Shown here: piece by piece, positions 1 to 64,000 of the stretch
Numbering within the stretch: position 1 is the first letter of the stretch
Layout of the letters: each line of letters opens with the position of its first letter
From: Echinarachnius parma
Taxonomy: Eukaryota; Echinodermata; Echinoidea; Clypeasteroida; Echinarachniidae
Length of the DNA stretch: 64,000 nucleotides
Assembly: GCA_037951105.1 (NCBI GenBank)
Contig: JBAMJV010009351.1
Span: forward strand, 28,501-92,500
Direction of reading: 5' to 3'
Program-made: the position numbers and the translations under genes
Notes under the pieces: generated by a model
Database searches by the model: none
What the model was told of the DNA's origin: nothing
Seen by the model: only the letters and a program-made list of their open reading frames with translations

Positions 1-1090
1 GTTACATGTATTTGTGCAGTTTTAATTTGTTGTGATTGCAATTGATTTGTTAAAGTTATATACATTTTTTAAATATATGAATATTTTTTATTTGCCCATT
101 ATACATATATACATCATGTGTCTTTTTGATAATTTCTTTTTCGAATAAATAATACTTGAACTTTTGTTTTCTTCAATATTGACAGTGCTTACGCAAAGCT
201 TACAGTCACTGAGAGTTTGACTGATTATTTCTTTCCAAAAGAAGTGATACAATACAATACATTTAAAATTTAAATGTGTTAATTGCAACATTAAGAAAAT
301 TCCACCTCATACCCAGGCATGAAGTTGAGCATTTTTTTGTTTTCACCCTTTCCAATATGTAATTCTTTACCATGACTTTTTCACTTGCGCACATTCTCGT
401 TGTTTATTAATCTGATTTAAAGTCACATTTATTTGGATTGTGAAATTTTAATTTACTTTTGTAATTAGGTATTGCTTGTGAACGCTGTTTGTTTCTCTGC
501 TTCATATTTGTTTTGCTTTGTAGTGTTTACTGTGATTTTTCTATCAGAAAGCAGCTGTAAATTGTAAAGCACATTTTTGTTAATCGATTATCATTAGCAT
601 GGCTGTGCATTTCATTTCGTCCTCTTTAAGTCATCAAAGTATGAATACTTTAAAGATATGACTGTTTATTAGATTATTGAATTAGTTACATATATCTATT
701 TTGTTTGCTTTATTCACATTAGGTGATGTACATGTATGCATTAATAAAAACTAATGACAAAATAATGTAATATACATTTAATACAAAGTATATAAAAGTA
801 GATGATAATAGTAGTAATAGATGAAGAGAATGATTGGTGAGTTTATGTTTTACATTTATATCAATCGATCTGTTCATTATTTCATTTATCACATCATTGA
901 TTTATGGATTGATAAATTACTTTAATGATACATTTACCTGAGCAATTAGTAACAGTTAAAATCATTATTCAGTAGTATTGATCATGCATTCATTTTTTAT
1001 TTGCATACTAGTTATTGATGCATTCTTTTGTGCAAACATCTATGAATATTTCAATTAATTTCATTTCGTCATTGTTTTTTCACAATCCAG
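1..1090. other. AT-rich flank or intron, no recognised gene
   Basis: No exon, tRNA or clear repeat seen. It precedes an exon that begins at an AG acceptor, so it is either upstream intron or 5' flank. No promoter element could be fixed. Confidence 0.5.
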
Positions 1091-59388
<58,298 letters not shown>

Positions 59389-59427
59389 GTAAGTTTACTG
59401 TAGTCTAGGCTCTGAATGACATGTTTG

Positions 59428-59521
59428 CCTGCACGCCATGTCCATGGACCCCGAGCGCCCGTGCCCCAAATCCTCTTAAGGCAAGGCCCTGTGCCTCAAG
59501 GGCAGTACAGGCTTCTTGCAG
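59428..59521 (+). repeat. Downstream decayed copy of the exon 55 3' edge
   Basis: GCACGCCATGTCCATGGACC CCGAGCGCCCGTGCCCCAAA, then a TAA, then CTTCTTGCAG|gttagc. About 94 bp, no acceptor. Confidence 0.93.
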
Positions 59522-59589
59522 GTTAGCTTAGGCGGGGCGGAGATATTATGCTATGCGGGATACCCCAGGATCCGGCATTCCCCATCCCC

Positions 59590-59835
59590 ATTGAAACGAG
59601 GATCGCAATATCTCGCGCCAATCAATATCGAATAAAAGACCATTGTGCTAAAGAGTTCTAGACGCGATTTTCGTCGTTCTGAATAGCTATTGAAATCGGC
59701 TTTGCCAGCTAAAGAGGCACGGAATATCCCGCACCAATCAATATCGAATAAAAGACCTTTGTGCCAAGATTTCTGGATGCGTCTTTCATCGTTCTGCGCT
59801 GAATAGCTATTAAAATGCGCCCTGCAAGTGGGGTG
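59590..59835 (+). repeat. Two-copy tandem repeat, about 120-bp unit
   Basis: CCAATCAATATCGAATAAAA GACC..TTGTGC and TCGTTCTG..AATAGCTATT occur twice. Confidence 0.85.
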
Positions 59836-60239
59836 CTCTAGAATGTTCTATTTATCAAATTCAAAGTGCTCTTTCTCATATCGTATTTCCAGAGTTTGTT
59901 CTCATTTTGCAAAGATTACTTTATATGATGTTCTATATGTTTTGGGCATCATTTTCTCGTAACTTCATTCTTTAATTTCAAAAAGATAACTTCGATTTTC
60001 TTGATGAATTTGGCATGATTGTATCGTGAACAATTTTGTGAAGCGTGTTCATTAAAATAAAAAATTCATTACCATGTTTCAGATATATTTTCGCATAATT
60101 TTCTCGTAGCGCGTTATATTATCGAAACATCGTTCTGCACATGTTAGAAGATAATTATGTTTCAGATCAGTTTGCCGCAAGGTCTTGCCCGATGATAAAT
60201 GATAAGTCACAGAACTTAATACTTCGACTCATTTATAGC

Positions 60240-60780
60240 CCGTCGGAGATATTAAAATACCGCAATTACGTTGATGGTTTACCTCATTTTACGCACCCTT
60301 TTTGACATCACGGAACTAATTTCAATTCGTTTGTCGTCCGACAAAGTTATCAAACTAGGGCAGATACATTGATTATTTTAAAGAAGTAATATTCCTTACG
60401 ATTAGCTTCATTTTACGCATCCTTTGGTGAAATGTCCGAATTAATTTGGAATCGTTTGTCGTTCGATAAAGTTATCAAACATACGCAAATACATTGATTC
60501 TTTTGTTTTTACTAATAATTATTCCTAATGATTAAGCTTATTTCTACGCATCCTTTTGGTGCTTTTGTTTTGACTGATAATTATTCCTAACCGTATTAAG
60601 TTAGCTTATTTTTACGCATCATTTTGTTCTAATATCGGAACTTATTTTGACTCTTTTTATCGTCCGACAAAGTTATTAAACATAGGCAAATACATTGATG
60701 CTTTTGTTTTGACTAATAATTATTCCTAACGATGTAGCTTAATTTACGCATCATTTTGCTGAAATAAAAGTTGAGATTTT
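60240..60780 (+). repeat. Degenerate tandem repeat array, 120-180 bp units
   Basis: Four to five units share TTTACGCA(T/C)C, TCGTCCGACAAAGTTAT(C/T)A, GCAAATACATTGAT and ACTAATAATTATTCCTAA. Units differ in length and order. Confidence 0.85.
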
Positions 60781-61387
60781 AAAACCATTTATCACCCGAT
60801 TGCGTCAAACGAACGGCGCGATCACCATAACATTTTTTCTCGAGCGGAACGTCTTAAATTTCATGAACATCGTTTCCATTTGAAGAAGATCATTATGATG
60901 TTCCTGATTAGTTTGGCATTTTTATCATAAACTTGAAAAGCGAATTCGTATTTTGATATGTTAATTACGATGTTTAAAATATTTTACGCATGCATCATTA
61001 TTATCTGGAAGTACATACATCGATCGTAAAATTGTGTGAACAATTTTAGAAGATAATTGAAGATTATTATTAATTATGATGTCCAGATTAGTTAGTTAAG
61101 CATCATTTTATCATAATTTTGAAAATATTCACTTTGACTACTGATTTGTTTTATTAGTATATGACATTGATTAAAATTGTTGTTCAGATTGTAACGTTTG
61201 CATGATAGTTCAAATCTCATCTCCTCCTTTTCTGTTCATGATATAAAATTGATTAGTTTACCTCGAAAACAAATTAATTTGATTATTATAATCTCTTTTA
61301 CTTTCTCTAATATTCTCTCTGCATGTTTTGACGCTTTATTTATGTTATAGTTGCAATTAATGTGTGTATTTTTCCCTTTCATGGTTA

Positions 61388-61720
61388 CCTTAATATTTTG
61401 CAATATTCTCTTTCTCATATCGCAGCGATTTTATCACATGTTGTTTTAGTATTCTTTTATTTTCGTTGTAAACAGTTACGGTCGTCCGATAAATATAAAT
61501 CATATAATTATATTATTAATCTGTTACTTCAATTACTAGATCGACATGAACAATTAGACAGATTGGTAGGTCCTCTTAATAGTCGCATAATCAAAGAATT
61601 ATTACTAAATCCGTGATTTAAAATGACAATCAAGAACATCATCAGATTGTCCTTCATAGCGTGTAATAAATATCATTATTATATTATGTCATACAAATTA
61701 TTTTTGCTACATTAAAAAAA
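61388..61720 (+). repeat. Diverged long repeat, copy A
   Basis: TCTTTCTCATATCGCAGCGA TTTTATCACA, later TCCTCTTAATAGTCGCATAA and ATCATCAGATTGTCCTTCAT. The same order recurs at 63583-63790. Confidence 0.75.
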
Positions 61721-62242
61721 ATCATATCCGTATTTGTTGGGAACATCATCAAAATGTTTCGTAAGATAGAAGACGCTCATTTTCAGATGATGCACTCCCT
61801 CAAATTCTGTTCTATCACAGGGACATTGTAATCGCAAAATTATAATATTAATTTTACGGGGGGAAAATAAATACCCGTAAAATCGGGGAAATCGCTGCTA
61901 AACTCCCGGGGAGGTTGTCACTTGCAAATAAACATTTTAAATGCCTGTATTGTAATGGATTTGAGAAAAAAAAACCCGGCGTTACTAGGGGCTGAAGAGT
62001 TGAGGGGGAGGGGCATCCGCGGCGAGTTATAAATCTAAGGTTTAGTTTTGTGATGAATGAACACACTACATTGTGTTGAGCTGTGGGCCACGTGGCGTTC
62101 TAGAACAAACACAGGCCATGTCAACTCGTTAAATTGCTTCTCGTAATATTGTTAATCAAGAACAGGAGAAGGAATTTGTGGGTTGGGAAAGTGGTAGAAA
62201 TAGGAAACGAGAAACTAAGTATTCTTCAAGGGTGACCTTCAC

Positions 62243-62275
<33 letters not shown>
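62243..62275. repeat. (GT)n microsatellite and poly-G
   Basis: About 15 GT units followed by a G-rich run to about 62295. Confidence 0.9.
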
Positions 62276-62278
<3 letters not shown>

Positions 62279-62325
62279 GGGGAGGGGGGGGGGGGACAAA
62301 TCACAATTGCTTGTAGTACAAACGG

Positions 62326-62687
62326 TTAAAGTAAGGCCTGTAAAGTGTCTAACTACACGAAAATTACTGGGAGCTTCCTAGTGTCTCTTCTATGTTGTTT
62401 AGCTTATGGTAAGAGAAGAATAAAAAAGGGTTAGATTTTGTCAAATGCCCCTTTAGTATGACGATATCTATCATTCAGCTCAAACGGTTAACAAACCGTC
62501 ATAAACCTTATAAACGTCCGTTGTAAAAGCTGACGCATATTTTCGCCTTTTAACCGGGAAAGCAGTGTTCTTTTTCAATGAAACTTTCACACATCATTCG
62601 GACATATCTTACAATGATTTTGGTACAGGATTGAAGTCTCAAATGTCATTTTGGGTAATATATGACACTTTACAGGCCTCACTTTAA
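62326..62687 (-). mobile_element. TTAA-flanked MITE, family 4, copy 2
   Basis: Near-perfect ends TTAA-AGTAAGGCCTGTAAAGTG and CACTTTACAGGCCTCACT-TTAA, 362 bp. Confidence 0.85.
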
Positions 62688-63049
62688 GGTTCACATGTAG
62701 AGTGTCAGATATTGCCAAAATGACATTTGAGACTTCAATCCTATAGCAAAATCATTTGTAAGATATGTCCGAATGATATGTGAACGATTAATGGAAAAAG
62801 AACACTGCTTTCCTGGTTAAAAAAAAGCGAAAATATGCGTCAGCTTTTACAACGGACATGTATGAGGTTCATGACCATTAACGCTTTTGAGCTGAATGAT
62901 AGATATCATCATACTAAAGGAATATTTGAGCAAAAATCTAACCCTATTATAGTCTCTCTTTCATTAGCTAAACAACACGGTAGAAGAGAAACGAGGAAGC
63001 TCCCAAGTATTGTTTGTGGTGTTAAGACACTTTACAGGGATCCCTTTAA
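62684..63049 (+). mobile_element. TTAA-flanked MITE, family 4, copy 3
   Basis: Shares the TTAA at 62684 with copy 2 and lies in the opposite orientation, so the pair forms a large inverted repeat. Right end GACACTTTACAGGGATCCCT-TTAA is altered. Confidence 0.8.
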
Positions 63050-63225
63050 GATACCAACACTCTATCAACGCAGCTATAGTCGAGATCAAAAGCTACCGCC
63101 CCGGCCATAATTTCCAAGAAAATAAACAACGGGGTGATAGTCTTGAATGTCAGGCAATGTAAAATGCGTGAGAAAGTAGCTTCATTTATTGATCGGGATT
63201 CATTCCCTCTTCTAATCCCCCCGAT

Positions 63226-63576
63226 ATGGATGGATGGATGGATGGATGGATGGAATGGATGGATGGATGGATGGATGGATGGATGGATGGATGGATGGAT
63301 GGATGGATGGATGGATGGATGGATGGATGGATGGATGGATGGATGGATGGATGGATGGATGGATGGATGGATGGATGGATGGATGGATGGATGGATGGAT
63401 GGATGGATGGATGGATGGATGGATGGATGGATGGATGGATGGATGGATGGATGGATGGATGGATGGATGGATGGATGGATGGATGGATGGATGGATGGAT
63501 GGATGGATGGATGGATGGATGGATGGATGGATGGATGGATGGATGGATGGATGGATGGATGGATGGATGGATGGAT
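63226..63576. repeat. (GGAT)n tetranucleotide array
   Basis: About 87 units of GGAT/ATGG with one early interruption (TGGAATGG). Any open frame (MDGW or SIHP repeats) is an artefact. Confidence 0.97.
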
Positions 63577-63582
63577 GTTTTT

Positions 63583-63790
63583 AAATATTTTCTTTCTCAT
63601 ATTGCAGTGATTTATCACAATGTTTTTTCCGTTTCCTTTTCTTTGAATATAAATCTTATCATGCACGATCGACTTCAAGAATCGTACGTCCTCTAAATCT
63701 TCGCAAAGTCAGAGAACGTGTTATCAAGAGCATTGTCAGATTTTCCTTGAAATTAAATTATGAGCGTTTGTTCATTATATGTCATACGAT
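63583..63790 (+). repeat. Diverged long repeat, copy B
   Basis: CTTTCTCATATTGCAGTGAT TTATCACA, TCCTCTAAATCTTCGCAAAG and GAGCATTGTCAGATTTTCCT parallel 61388-61720, about 2.2 kb away. Confidence 0.75.
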
Positions 63791-64000
63791 TTTCATTTGT
63801 GCAAATGGAACGTATTTTTAACAAATATGGCGGCATTTGTCATCGAAACAACTTGTCATCCTCTGTATGGGAGGTTTTGTTGTTTATTATGTGTAGCCCG
63901 GTATGATGGGCGGATTAATCAGAAGGAGATTATTATTGTTGTTTGTTGATGGTCTACGTAATTGAGTGCGCACATGTACGTGGATGCGTGATTACATTTA

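Noticed and set aside
1-1090. First exon with start codon
   Set aside because: Several ATGs exist (for example 600) but none opens a frame that joins exon 1 with a convincing donor.
63133-63696. Open frames of 116-210 codons (MDGW / SIHP repeats)
   Set aside because: Created by the (GGAT)n array, open in all frames; no protein-like composition.
59522-64000. Search for the next dynein exon (stalk tip, AAA5)
   Set aside because: No stretch resembling the expected following sequence (FPKDTINEE-like, then a Pro/Asp-rich segment) was found in any + frame.

Overview
The window is animal nuclear DNA. It carries the first two thirds of one large gene on the + strand: an axonemal dynein heavy chain of the DNAH5/DNAH8 class, a motor of the ciliary and flagellar outer arm. 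I trace 55 coding exons from 1091 to 59388, with GT/AG junctions and matching reading phase at all but one junction. Together they encode about 3,285 residues: the N-terminal tail (exons 1-20), the linker (about exons 21-30), AAA1 to AAA4 with their four P-loops (exons 31-53) and the start of the stalk coiled coil (exons 54-55). The true start codon and about the last 1,300 residues (microtubule-binding tip, AAA5, AAA6, C-terminal domain) are not in the window.

The GC-rich exons in AT-rich introns, tRNA-derived SINEs, many TTAA-flanked MITEs, GAT/GGT microsatellites and a (GTCC)n 'GAGCTTATGCC' repeat point to a marine invertebrate deuterostome, most likely an echinoderm such as a sea urchin. 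That assignment is an inference. I recognise no second gene, no functional RNA gene and no virus-derived element.

Layout: 1-1090 AT-rich, no recognised exon. 1091-18586 exons 1-18, with short exon-edge duplications and MITEs. 18587-27437 the largest internal intron (8.9 kb), filled with SINEs, MITEs and microsatellites, plus a possible 33-bp in-phase cassette exon. 27438-32662 exons 19-23, interrupted by a Crypton-like fragment. 32663-36041 an intron with two nested terminal-inverted-repeat transposons. 36042-59388 exons 24-55, with long GAT arrays and many exon copies. 59389-64000 intron or 3' flank with degenerate tandem repeats, paired MITEs and a 350-bp (GGAT)n array.

The most unusual property is that about 17 of the 55 exons have partial copies of their own edge, splice site included, lying head-to-tail beside them in the intron. 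Four of these are multi-copy arrays with a unit of about 120-165 bp. The copies range from nearly identical to heavily decayed, so the process looks recurrent. A second notable point is an apparent one-base frame break at the start of exon 14, which could be a real mutation or a sequence error.
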